Below, piece after piece: positions 23,920 to 33,956 of a stretch of 64,000 nt of DNA (its first letter is position 1; each line of letters starts with the position of its first letter). The notes below the pieces were generated by a model. That model worked only from the letters and a program-made list of their open reading frames with translations. It did no database searches and had not been told where the DNA came from. Position numbers and translations under genes: made by a program. The stretch spans positions 62,001 through 126,000 of the forward strand of contig JAJKFJ010020986.1 of the NCBI GenBank assembly GCA_027382625.1, read 5' to 3'. Source of the DNA: Tetmemena sp. SeJ-2015. Taxonomy: Eukaryota > Ciliophora > Spirotrichea > Sporadotrichida > Oxytrichidae.

Positions 23920-24250
23920 CTACCAGTTTAGTCCAAGATAGCCATCGAATACTGTCTTAGGTCTAACTTTTAGTTTTTTCTCCGCGTTCAATAGGATTGG
24001 TAGTTGTGGCTGAGAGTAGACTCTTTCTTGATGTTGTAGACAGTGCGGTATATGCTTGCGCATGATGTTAATCTCTTTACTAATGCTGTTCAAAAGTACG
24101 CAAATCCGAGCATACTTTTGCAAAACTTTGAGCTTGCCAGCGAAGATGAGTCTCTGTTGATCGGGAGGGATGCCTTACTTATCCTAGGCACTTGCCTCTT
24201 CAGAGGTCACCTTCAAATTGGGTTTTTAGTTGATGATTATTGTAGAAGAT
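23920..24250 (-). pseudogene. Ubiquitin pseudogene 1
   Basis: The minus strand near 24185-24135 reads AQDKQGIPPDQQRLIFAGK, which is ubiquitin residues about 30-48 with Gln31 coded by TAG and Glu34 changed to a TAA-coded Gln. The expected QLEDGRTLSD part is disrupted by about 60 extra bases bounded by GCAAGC on both sides. A second recognisable piece is YNIKKESTLS (about 24023-23994) in another frame. Upstream, LKVTSEEAS is a shortened remnant of the beta2-helix region. No intact ubiquitin frame exists and the C-terminal Gly-Gly is not visible, so it is a pseudogene even if the 60-bp insert is removed. Confidence 0.7.
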
Positions 24251-24393
24251 GAAGTCGTTACAGTAGACATTTAAATTAAATTAACTCTATATATAAAGCG
24301 TAATATAATATTAATCACAGAACAAGGACTCAACACACAATCTATTTCTAAGTTAAACCAATCCACGATCATCCATTCATATTCACTTTATAT

Positions 24394-24860
24394 TCAACGG
24401 AAATCATGATACTAGAAATCATTTATTTTGATAAAAATGTTATCTTCTATTCTTATCTAGCTTGTATAAATTTCCTTTTCTTTATTAAAGAAACTAGCTT
24501 ATGTCACTTTCTAATATTCTATTTCATGATGACTGCAAGCATTTTAAAATTAGACATCATCCATTTCAAAGTTAGATAAGATTTCTAGTTCATCTTCTTC
24601 ATTTCCAGCTTCTTTTTCTTGCTCTAGATAAAGAATAGCCTTGAGATAAAGCTTTATAATTTCAAATTCATCCACATATTATGTCCGAAGAATACCCGAT
24701 TTATTTGAAATAGATAAATCAAGACTACAACTATTATAGTTGACAATGATTTGAGAGTAGCAACTATTAACAAAGTTTATAATTAAGCTATTAAACTTTA
24801 ATTTGCAAAAATTTTCAGTTTAAATTAATAATATCTTCAGACCATTTTTTAATTTTTTAT
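24394..24860 (-). CDS. D block (C-terminal part) of LRR gene copy L3, open
   Basis: The frame is open with UAR=Gln from about 24860 to TGA 24394. It reads SLIINFVNSCYSQIIVNYNS, then FEIIKLYLKAILYLEQEKEA, an acidic stretch (GNEEDELEILSNFEMDD), NACSHHEIEYQKVT and YTSQIRIEDNIFIKINDF. The block is conserved downstream of the LRR block in every copy (3.8k, 19.6k, 42.1k, 54.0k, 59.8k), where it is mostly frameshifted. It is probably the C-terminus of the LRR protein; the connection to the LRR block (intron, IES or separate gene) is unresolved. Confidence 0.45.
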
Positions 24861-25034
24861 TAAACTGAAGATTAAAATCTAAAGAAATTAGGAAACTTTT
24901 AAAATGAAAAATTGTGCATTTTTTGAATGAAAAATCGAAAAAACTAAGAGAATAATTGTTCCTGAAATCTATACAAGACTGAAATGTCTGGTATCACAAA
25001 AAATATTTTTCTGCTCTTCTGTTTTTTTTCCTTC

Positions 25035-26060
25035 TCAATTTTGAGATAATATATTTAAAAGAAAATGCGCTTAACAAATTATATTAATTTCTTTCAAAAA
25101 TTACTCAAGTTCTTATTCAAATTCTACCATAACTTCAATATTAATTATGGTGTGGCTTTTAGGAGTTGCTTATTCTTTCCTCCTTCCTCTAATAGAAGAT
25201 TTCAACGCAAATAATTATTCTAGGAAGTCTTTTATATCTAAATATCCGATATAGAGATTTATCTAGCTCAACTAGAAAACTTCTTAATTCAAATCCTCTA
25301 AAAGTTTAATTGAAAACGGCACAGCATCAAAACAAAATTTCTCTTCAAACTTGAGGCCAAATTAATCAAGTTTCTTTAAAAAGGGTTTAAGGAGAGGATA
25401 AATATCAGTTTTTTAGAACAAATTTTATCTCTTTGTTAATAGGTTTAAATTTTTCAAATTTGGAAAACCTTGTAGATACTTTTCTATCTCATTATAATAG
25501 AAAACTCATGAAAATTTTAGTTAAGACATTAATTAATTTAATATAGAATTACTTCGAGAAGGCATTAAATTAAAGATTTATTATGTAAATATAATCATTA
25601 GGGTTTCAACATATAATTATAAGAATTTAAATACAAGCTATTTTCATGTTTGTGTTGTCTAATAAATAGTAAGCGCCAAATACTCTGACGAGAAAACACT
25701 AAACAGATCTCAATGTTTTAGGATGCTGATGCAAAACACTCATATTATTTTAGATAGACTATAATGAATTCTGTAAATCAGGATTAATTAAAGTCTTTTC
25801 AACTATCATATAGTTTCTTATCCTTATTAATTAATTTAAAAAGTTATATAATTTATTTATTTTTTACTATATTTGCTTCTATCTTGGTTACACACAATTA
25901 TAAATACTCTACGCTATTCATAGTCCCGAAGTTTATCATACTCCAATTTGCAAAATCTCTATTGAAATAATTGACTTAAAGATTCTTAACAGCCATTTCT
26001 TAATTTCTGAAATTGGATAAAGAAGGCTCTTGTGTTTAGAGAAAACTCAATTATAATAAT
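25035..26060 (-). CDS. LRR block of copy L3, restored by removing a 385-bp IES-like segment
   Basis: The first part reads AVKNLQVNYFNRDFANWSMI and NFGTMNSVEYLQLCVTKIE. After the insertion it continues KYLQGFPNLKNLNLL, PLLKPFLKKLDQFGLKFEEK, FSIKLLEDLNQEVFQLSQIN and HTIINIEVMVEFEQ to TGA 25035. The insertion is not divisible by 3, so without its removal the two halves are out of frame; removal between the AGATAGAA repeats makes one open frame with no TGA. The repeats are leucine-rich (pattern FPNLKxLxLL), suggesting a protein-binding solenoid. The start is uncertain: ATG 25996 (MAVKN) is possible, but the frame is open further upstream. Confidence 0.55.
25500..25884. other. IES-like segment with AGATAGAA pointer (385 bp)
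   Basis: AGATAGAA on the gene strand (plus TTCTATCT at 25492-25499 and 25877-25884) bounds the segment. Deletion of one repeat plus the segment gives TKIEKYLQGFPNLK in frame, aligning with NAIEKYLKSFPNLK of the uninterrupted copy at 54.7k. Confidence 0.7.
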
Positions 26061-26904
26061 TAAAAAATTTAATAATTATTATCATATTCATAAAGATAAC
26101 GTATCCCTTTTTTCAATAAGTTTATTCTTACTTCAATTATGCTGATTAGATTTTTATTGCTAATATTAAAATAAGATTACCAGTAATTTAGAGTTTCTAC
26201 AACTCAAATTCTTCAGAAAGAAAATTATACTCAGAATTCAAATCAAATTTACTGAAGTCTTCTCTACCAAAATTGAATATGTGACCCTAATGTTAAGAGT
26301 TATCAGGATTATCATCATATTTTAAAAGAAACATTTTTAAAATCTTTTTTCATAAGGATAATTTGAATCTAAATAGATTTAATAACCTCGATATAATATT
26401 ATTTTATTTTCAACATTCGATGATTAGATGTGTAGAGACATACTAATACTCAAAGAATTCCATTTAATGCTATCTTAGTTCATTTAAATGCAAATTTTTA
26501 GGATAGATAGTAGCATGCGATAAAGTTAAAACAGCCAGTGAAAGTATAAAGCTTATTTAATAATTATTAAGGGCATACAAATGATAAAGACAATCTTAAT
26601 TTAAAACATAGGCTTCATTTTTTTGTTTCTAAAAACCTCAAAATTAAAATGTCTTTAATGAAATCCCTAAAAAATCTTAAATACGTTGTTATAAAATTAA
26701 TTTTATGCTATTTTCTAAAAGAAAACTCTATCCAAAGTTAATAAAACTAATTAATTTGATTATCTTTTATCGATTTTAAATTCTATCAAAATCTAAATTT
26801 TAATTTATAAAACCTGAAACATTATTTAGCAGTTCTTAAAAATAAATTCTGCAATTGTTTTATTTAGAATCTTGAATTATTTCTTTATATTTTCTGTAAA
26901 TTAT

Positions 26905-27252
26905 TCATTAGTCGTTTATATTTTTTATAAATTAATTTGAAGGCTCCTACCATATAAATTGTAAAAATGATTTGCCTTAAATCAAATTTTCTTTCTAAAT
27001 CACATTAGCTTTGATTAATTTTAAATTTGAACTGCAAGGCATGTCTTCTAAGATGACTTATTTGAATTTGAGCAAATTAAAAACGAATTCATGTTTTGGT
27101 AGTTCATTACTAATTCGTATAATAATCTTGTTTAGAAGTACTCTTTTAATTTTAGCCAACATCTAAATTAATTTGCAGCCATATTCGGTAAAGTCACCTA
27201 AAATTTCAATATCTACAAGTAATTTATCCATCATCAACTTATCTTCATTCAT
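26905..27252 (-). CDS. C-block protein of copy L3 (115 aa)
   Basis: ATG at 27252, TGA at 26905, 116 codons. It begins MNEDKLMMDKLLVDIEILGD, then FTEYGCKLIQMLAKIKRVLL. The same start is seen at 55284 and 47790. The block lies between the A1 gene and the LRR block in the same orientation. It may be the N-terminal exon of the LRR protein or a separate small protein. No known domain recognised; no signal peptide. Confidence 0.45.
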
Positions 27253-27663
27253 TAAATGATATTATAATAAATTTTATTATACAAAAAGCAGACATAAAAA
27301 CATAATTTTAAAGTAAATTTAAGCAAATTATTTAAGAAATTGCTATATGGAGTAGCAAATCATAAATAAAATGATTCTATTCTATAAAGAGAGTAATTTC
27401 AGACAAATTTGATAAGTGCATTCTTTGGAAAAAATTAAAATATTAAGTGAAATATAATCATTAAAGTTTAAGAATCCTCATTTTAATTTTAGGTATATGT
27501 AGGAAAGGTACAAGAAATAATAATTTCGTTGTTACACTTATAAATTATTTTTGATAATTTAATATTTTATGACAAAAAAAATCTAGAAGATAAAAAAAAA
27601 CAGAACCAAGCTCTTCTTATAATTTTTTCCTCATCGAATAAGAACTAGATAAATTAATTAAAT

Positions 27664-28118
27664 TCAGAGAAGATATATTTTATTTTTTTAATTTATTTAG
27701 ATTTCCTTCACAATTCGACAAAGATGCTATGAAGTTTTAAGACCTAAAATGTATTTCAGTTTCTAAAAAATTTTTAAAAAACAATTTCTCATCTAATTTT
27801 TTAAAATCAAGGTCAGAGATTGTGTAGCAAATATGATTAGTGAGGGAAAGGATGAATTAAAAATAAGAGCTTGAAGCATCTGTTTAAATATTGAGGCTAT
27901 AATTAGTTTCATTTTCATCATCATGATTTAGTCTTATTTCTTAATCATCATTCTAGTTGTTAACTTGCTCAACAGCAAGACATCTTAAGACAATTGGAAT
28001 TGAATTCAAAGGTAGTTTGAAAGTAAAGTCAGTAAAGTCTCTTATTCAACTTAGACTTTAACGATCAAATTTGCTAAGAAGAGAAATGCAATTAATTATT
28101 TCTTTTTTTAGGTCTAAA
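27664..28118 (-). pseudogene. F-box-like A1 copy, broken
   Basis: The first block is shortened: the usual MKNxNCKL start is missing about 30 bp. It then reads EIINCISLLSKFDRQSL followed by a TGA where paralogues have Arg (LRRIRDF). The rest follows the family: FKLPLNSIPIVLRCLAVEQV, DDENETNYSLN, FQFILSLTNHIC. The start loss and the Arg-to-TGA change indicate a pseudogene. Confidence 0.6.
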
Positions 28119-28199
28119 TTAATCATTCATTTTTTTCTTAATTTAAGAATATTTACTTAAAAAAAAGTTTTTTTAATTGGAAGTTTTAAAAATTTTTTA

Positions 28200-29100
28200 A
28201 ATATTTATTTTAAAGAGAAAAATTATTTACCCACCAAATCTAATTAAGATATTGAAGCTTAAGATAAACCTTGACATAATTACACTAGTTTAAGATTAAT
28301 GATGTGTAGGAAGCATGCTTCATCTTTCATTTCCACTATAATGATCGACTTGGACTAAAGAACGATTTTTGGCAAATTTTTACAAAAAAAAATATTGATT
28401 ATAAATCGATTACATTATCGTAAATCATTATTTTTAAAAATACAAATATTTCATGTTTTTCTACTGCTAGAGGATTTTTGAATTTTCCTTAAACATTTTT
28501 TTTTAATTTTTTTGCTTTCGAGAATTTACTCTTATTTTTATTATTTTTGGAGTCTGTCTCTATGCCTTTTCACTAAAAAATTGATTTATGTCATAGTAAA
28601 ATTACCAAAATCATATGCAAACAAACTCTTTGAGCTTTAAATGACGTTCTTGTATGTAAGAGAGCTGGATTTAATACGTAAATGCGTTCTTGATCCAACT
28701 TTCATGAAAATCATCTCCTTTTATCTCATCTATTTCCTTGCCTATATTTATCAAAGTTAATATGTTAATCAGAATAAATATCGCTAAACTATTCACTTAT
28801 AGCTCAAAAGCTTATTTAATAAAAAAGGTTTACTTGTTTTTGATACTTACAAGAGATTTAAGTAATGTTTTCTAAGGAGATAAGTGCAAGCTCGCTCCAC
28901 CATGCTTTTCTTTCATTTTACTAAAGCATTTTGATTTATAAATTTAATTCTACTATTTTAATCAGTTGACTTCATTAATATATATCTCTTTAATTTCATA
29001 ATCTCAACCATTGATCATCTTATCGTATCTCTCCTATATTCATTAATTATTTTAGAATTTAATTTACTTTCAAAATACTGTAAAAAATAAAAGAAATAAT
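28200..29100. repeat. Family B repeat (copy 2) with a possible two-exon small gene on the minus strand
   Basis: The segment AGCTCAAAAGCTTAT...GGTTTACTTG (about 28800-28845) and the flanking ATCGCTAAACTATT recur at 47.2k. On the minus strand an exon-like MKEKHGGASLHLSPQKTLLK ends near 28850 at GTAAGT; a possible acceptor near 28750 (AAATATAG) leads to KEIDEIKGDDFHESWIKNAF, ending at TGA. The 47.3k copy shows a comparable MKEEQNDAHFDLPPSS exon before GTAAGT. No function can be assigned. Confidence 0.35.
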
Positions 29101-30190
29101 GATCATAAATCATTGTTCTAAATCCTTGCATTAATTCATTTTTTGAAATCAAAATCTTAAATGTTGATAAAGATTTTCTTTCCAATCCTTATCTACTTGA
29201 ATAAAGTTCTTCCTCCAGAAAGGAATTTGATATCTTTTACTTTTTAATATGAAATTTTATGTTGCTCGCATGACAAATAAAACTATAACTCATTCTTATC
29301 ACATTTCCATAGATTTTAGTATATTTACTCTCGATTTTAGGAAATTTCATTTTCTCCTTTCCCTACTTGATTAAGAATAGTCTTTAACTCTAGTTTTCCT
29401 ACTTCAAAGTTATCCATAGCTCGCCTTTAAAGTTAACAATATTGGCGAATAGAGCTGTCAACTTCACAAACAATCTAAATAATAAAATCAAAACTCAGAT
29501 AAATTAAATACAGAAAAGTGCATAAAACTCAGAAATAGGAAGATCTAAATCATGGACGTTAAATAAATTCAATATAAATTTTTAACAAAATTAAAAAAAA
29601 TCTAATTATTAAAAGACGCCAAAGGAGATGGAGTTGCTGATGGAGCTGATTCGGATAAAAAAGGGAAATAAAAAAGAGTGGTAGCAGAAGACGACGCACT
29701 GGCATCGGCTACTACAGTTCTACTAGAGCAATCTAAGTACTATATATCACTGAGGGTGACTAGAAAATGGCCACCCTATGACTACCGCCCTCAGTCAAGG
29801 AGGGTTTGAACGGCAGGGATTCCTATTGTCCTGTGCAGTGAGTGGCAACGCCCGCGTCCTCTTGCGGCTATCGGCTGTGGGCCCCTGGCTAGTGGTCAAT
29901 AGATATAGAGAGTGCCGATGATGCATTCGAGGGAGACCGTATGAGCCCCCATATTTATGAGTGGGACACTTGATTGCTTTTTTAATCCTCAATACAAGTC
30001 AATTTAATTAAATATTTACTCTAAATATATCAGCATAAATAACTTTGTCTTAATAAAAAGAATGTTCTACTATAGTTACAATTTCAATTTTTAAATTTAA
30101 ATGAATGAATAAATTAATCACACGATGCTTAAGAGCTGAATAGTCACTTCTCGAGATTAATAGTGATGCAATTTTATAAAACATTCACGA
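29100..30190. other. Intergenic; GC-richer patch at 29.64-29.99k
   Basis: The patch 29640-29990 stands out by composition from its AT-rich flanks and may be a small mobile-element remnant. Neither strand gives a recognised protein and I see no tRNA-like structure. Confidence 0.35.
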
Positions 30191-30200
30191 ATTTAATTAT

Positions 30201-30665
30201 TCAAAAGTATCTAATTAACTAAATTATCACTATTTTTTGAATTCTTTCTATAGCAAAAATTTTAGTAATTGTTTGATTTTTGTATTTTTATTTTCCATGA
30301 CTTTCTTTTTTCCAGTTAGCTTTCATCTGAATGTAACTGAATAAAAAGGATTTCAGATTGAACTTATCCACTTTAAGATTGATTTATCTCAAGGGAAAGG
30401 GAATGCGATCGATATCTTCAAAAATATTAAGTAAGAATGCAATAGCGTTAAATTGGGAAACACATTCTTGGTCTAGATTAAATTGTTCTAGTCTCATTAG
30501 AAAAGGTTTCATCATGGAATAAAAATTCTCATGCAAGATAAAACTTTCCATCATGGATTTAAGAGTAAGACTCTTCAAATTTGGCAAACTTTGCAAATAC
30601 TATTCCATTATTTCAGTACTTTTGATGTGGCAAGAGTCCATAAATAGATGCTCAACACTTTTCAT
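30201..30665 (-). CDS. Solitary LRR-block protein (154 aa)
   Basis: ATG at 30665, TGA at 30201, 155 codons open with UAR=Gln. It reads MKSVEHLFMDSCHIKSTEIM, YLQSLPNLKSLTLKS, MMKPFLMRLEQFNLDQE and FLLNIFEDIDRIPFPLRQIN, clearly homologous to the LRR blocks at 43k, 54.6k and 60.5k. The C-terminal end QTITKIFA matches the DTITYIEV end of those. It lacks the preceding FANWSLxNFGTM segment and has no A or C block next to it, so it is probably a truncated duplicate that has kept an open frame. Confidence 0.5.
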
Positions 30666-31045
30666 TTAGTAAAATTTTATAGAAATTAAGTGACTATCAA
30701 AAGTTTAATCAATGCGACTACGATCTCAAGATAACTTAAATAATATTTTTATGCTATAATTTTAATTATTTCTGCTCATTCGACAATTGATGAACCTAGA
30801 AGACGCAAGCACATCGCATAATAAATCTTGTAAGTCTACTTTTTAAGATAATTCTACCATCTCTTCAATTCGAATCCAATGCATTGAGCCTCGATCATCT
30901 TGCATTTTTTGTGATCCACTCTAACTTGCCTGGGTATGAAAAATTGAAAGGCTTGACTTGAGTCAAGCTGAAGCATAATTCATATTCATACAATCTAAGT
31001 TAAAGTTCTTACATTTAAAATTGAGCGCTAAGTAGTAAGCGACCG

Positions 31046-31291
31046 ATGAATGCATTCTTCGTCTTAAACAAAGTTGTAATTTGTCTAATAAAGATAGATG
31101 CAGTAAATGCTACGACTTCAACATGCTTTAATAAATTTTCCAACCATCAATTTTTAAGCCGGTCTTCATCCTGGGCGGATTCTGCCCTTGATCCACAAGG
31201 GGAATTTAAGCAATCAAACCTTATAATATCATTTATAGCATCATATACTATCTTTGATAATTCATACTTATCAGCAAGAGCTAAGAGATGA
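31046..31291 (+). CDS. Small unrecognised ORF left of the transposon
   Basis: An 81-aa frame ends at TGA (31289). It includes SRSSSWADSALDPQGEFKQS. No family recognised and no second copy in the window; a chance ORF is possible. Confidence 0.2.
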   Translation: MNAFFVLNKVVICLIKIDAVNATTSTCFNKFSNHQFLSRSSSWADSALDPQGEFKQSNLIISFIASYTIFDNSYLSARAKR

Positions 31292-31391
31292 TCTTCTCTT
31301 GCTACTTTTGAGGAAAAGAATACTATTAAGAAAGATAATAAATTTCTACTATTTTTTTCCGATATAAATCGCTAGAAAAGCTTTATTAATG

Positions 31392-31556
31392 CACTATATA
31401 ATCGCTATAAAATCGCTATAAAATAGCTATAAAATCGCTATAAAATCGCTATAAATGCGCTATAAAATCGCTATAAAATCGCTATAAAATCGCTATAAAA
31501 TCGCTATAATATCGCTATAAATGCGCTATAAATGCGCTATAAAAGCGCTATAAATG
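31392..31556. repeat. 11-bp tandem repeat (GCTATAAAATC)
   Basis: About fifteen tandem copies of an 11-bp unit GCTATAAAATC with variants (GCTATAAATGC) directly precede the transposase region. Confidence 0.9.
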
Positions 31557-31587
31557 AGTGCTGAAAGCTATCAATCAATCAACTTGA

Positions 31588-32715
31588 TTTTTCTAAATTG
31601 TATTAAATTTCCAATGCTTAACCTATCTCTATATTTTAGAGAGAATCGAAGGAGGAAACCGATCAGAGGCTTCAGATTTGAAAGCTTTCAAAGAAGTAAG
31701 AAGAGTCGAGGATATGGTCTTACTTCTTCGCTTCAGGACAATGAGCCCTACTAGCGAAAGTTTACTTTACTTCAGCTATTCTTGAATTAGCGAGCTCACA
31801 GGTCTCAGCCCAAGAGTAGTAAGAAATCACTGCCAAGAAGCAATTGCATAAAGGAGGAAAACTTCCCTTGAACCACACTTACTAAAAAGGAAATCTTCAT
31901 TTACACCCGAGCAAATAGAGTTCATGATCTCACAGCACACACTGGTTTAGTAGGCTGGCATGAGCCTTGCAGAGAGGTGTATCATGTTCCATCGCAAGTA
32001 TCCAGATTAGTTTATCTCTTCTTCTTAACTAAGAGCAGTCTATATCAAGAATCACATAAAGAGAAAGGCAATTGTTACTCTGAAATATCAAACTCCTAAG
32101 TAGAAGGAGAAAGTTTCAATCCTAGAGTAGTAAATGCTGCAGTCAATCCAAGCCTCTATTAACAATAACAGAGAATTAGTGTTCTTAGATGAAGTAATGT
32201 TTACTATATCAACAAGGCTCAAGCTCGACTATAGCAATAGAAATGCTAATATAGAAGTCAAAGACAAGCTACAAAACTAAGAAAGCCTTGCTGTGATTTG
32301 TGGAATTTCTATTTCACGAGGAGTTGAACTTTATTACATCCACGATAAATCAATAGACACAGATAAATTTTTTGACTACATCCTCGGCATCAAGGACATC
32401 TTCAAATCAAAAGACCTAACAATAGTTCTAGATAACCTAAGAGTTCATCACAGCAAGAGGATTAAATCCCTTAGCAGTGAACTCTCGATTGAGTTAATAT
32501 TTACGCCTCCTTATTCACCTCAATACAATCCTATCGAAAACTTTTTCTCACTTTTGAAAAACTCATACAAGAGATTGAAGATGAAAGCGTCTCAAGTGAA
32601 TGAAAAGATTAACCCTAGAAAACTAATTCATCAGTCCTTTGCTAGTATCGATAATGAAACAGTTAAAGAGCTATGTTTGAATAAGATAAAAAAGTTAGGC
32701 TTAATTTTTTAATGA
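31588..32715 (+). CDS. DDE transposase (IS630/Tc1-mariner superfamily), one in-frame TGA
   Basis: A 376-codon frame opens after a TGA at 31585 and ends at TGA 32713, with one internal TGA at 31783-31785. An N-terminal helix-turn-helix-like part contains ELTGLSPRVVRNHCQEAIAQ. The catalytic core shows VFLDEVMFT (first Asp, about 32183), IVLDNLRVHHSKR (second Asp, about 32425) and TPPYSPQYNPIENFF (Glu, about 32540), the standard DDE_3 order. TAA and TAG glutamines are frequent. At the internal TGA the copy at 62.1k has CAA (SYKQISQLTG versus SYS-stop-ISELTG), so a Gln codon probably mutated. The likely start is upstream of ATG 31714, since the 61.8k copy has an additional N-terminal region. It would cut and paste the element; known relatives in ciliates also take part in germline DNA elimination. 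Confidence 0.85.
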
Positions 32716-32728
32716 ACTAATTGTTTAA

Positions 32729-33581
32729 TCAAATATTGAAACGAAGTTTCGATATAGTATGTGCTATTCCTTCCTAGTTGAAATCTTGAGAGTTATTATG
32801 AGTTGTTGAGTCTATCATCATTTAATTAGAATTACTGCTTTATTTTTAGGCTGAGCCAGGTCCCTCATTTGTTTTGAACCTTTTCAATGTAGTGACGGGA
32901 GTAGGATTAGGTTTCTGCCTTTTAGCTTTAAAAATCTTTGCTGACTGCTTCATCAGTTGCAGAGTCCTCCCGTTTTTTTCTATAGAATGTATTTAGGTTG
33001 ATTGAAAAATTTACTTGAAATGAAAGGATGGCTTGTAAGCTAAGTCAGCCATTCATCTGAAATCAAAATGAAGTCATTCTTAACTTGTCCATCTCCAGAG
33101 AGGTTTCTCTTTTCCTATGTAGCTCTGACTATGTGAGAAAGGTAATCTGGCTAAAGAGTGTTGACAACATTGAAGAAGTAAGTCCTGTCTATCGGCTTCT
33201 ACTTTTCATCCATGTCAGGCAAGTATATAAGTAGTTCACTGTCATCTTTGATTCCTTTGAAAACGTGCTTCACTGATAGTTCGTCATACTTTGGTACCTT
33301 TGTCATTTTCACATCAGCCATCATGAGTAGCTTCTTTTCTCCTTTGAGAATTTTTCTAAAATAGTCTTTGTTGACTCCCTCGATCGGTGGTAGATAATAA
33401 CACACTGAAAAAGCATAATCATCAATTATTGGTTACAGATTTCTGTGAAGTATGTGTAGAGGTCATGCTTGGACCGAAATCTGCCGATCAAGTCAGAGGC
33501 ACCCACCCTCATTAAACTCTCATCCATTCCATTCTCGAAGGATTGCTCAAATGCACTCCACGTCCTTCTTTATGAATTCAT
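32729..33581 (-). CDS. Transposon accessory protein, spliced, intact (261 aa)
   Basis: ATG at 33581, TGA at 32729. Two short introns are supported by splice consensus and by the homologue at 63.2-63.96k: 33405-33436 (32 nt) and 32980-33014 (35 nt). The exons sum to 786 nt, exactly 262 codons, with no internal TGA. Landmarks: MNSQRRTWSAFEQSFENGMD at the start, GRFRSKHDLYTYFTEI before intron 1, YLPPIEGVNKDYFRKIL and VPKYDELSVKHVFKGI in exon 2, LISDEWLTQLTSHPFIS before intron 2, and a basic C-terminal part KKNGRTLQLMKQSAKIFKAK. No known domain recognised. The basic tail suggests nucleic-acid or nuclear localisation. Its conservation in three elements, always convergent with the transposase, suggests a role in transposition. 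Confidence 0.8.
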
Positions 33582-33956
33582 CTTTGTTTGAGAAAGTCTA
33601 ACTCTAATAACTAAAAAATATTTAATAACAACTTAAACACTATAGTAAATAAGTGGATTAAACTCATAATCCAAATGAGTAATAAAGAAGTTTGTATAAA
33701 TTAAATACATTACACATTACTTTGCTTTAAAAAATGTTTATGTTTTTTTTCTGATCTACACCTGAATCGGCCTCCTTCATGCTGTTTTATGTTTCTTTTC
33801 TGATCTGAAGTGAGTTTTTTCTGATCTTAAAATGATTAAATTTCGCATGCTTAAATTGAGTGTTTTTATTTTTGTGGTCGCAGCTCCATCTGGGAATGCC
33901 TATATAGTAATTAAAAGTTTTATAGTATATTAATTTTAAAGACCACAATTAACAAG

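Noticed and set aside
31392..31556. CRISPR-like array
   Set aside because: The unit is 11 bp with no spacers; it is a simple tandem repeat.
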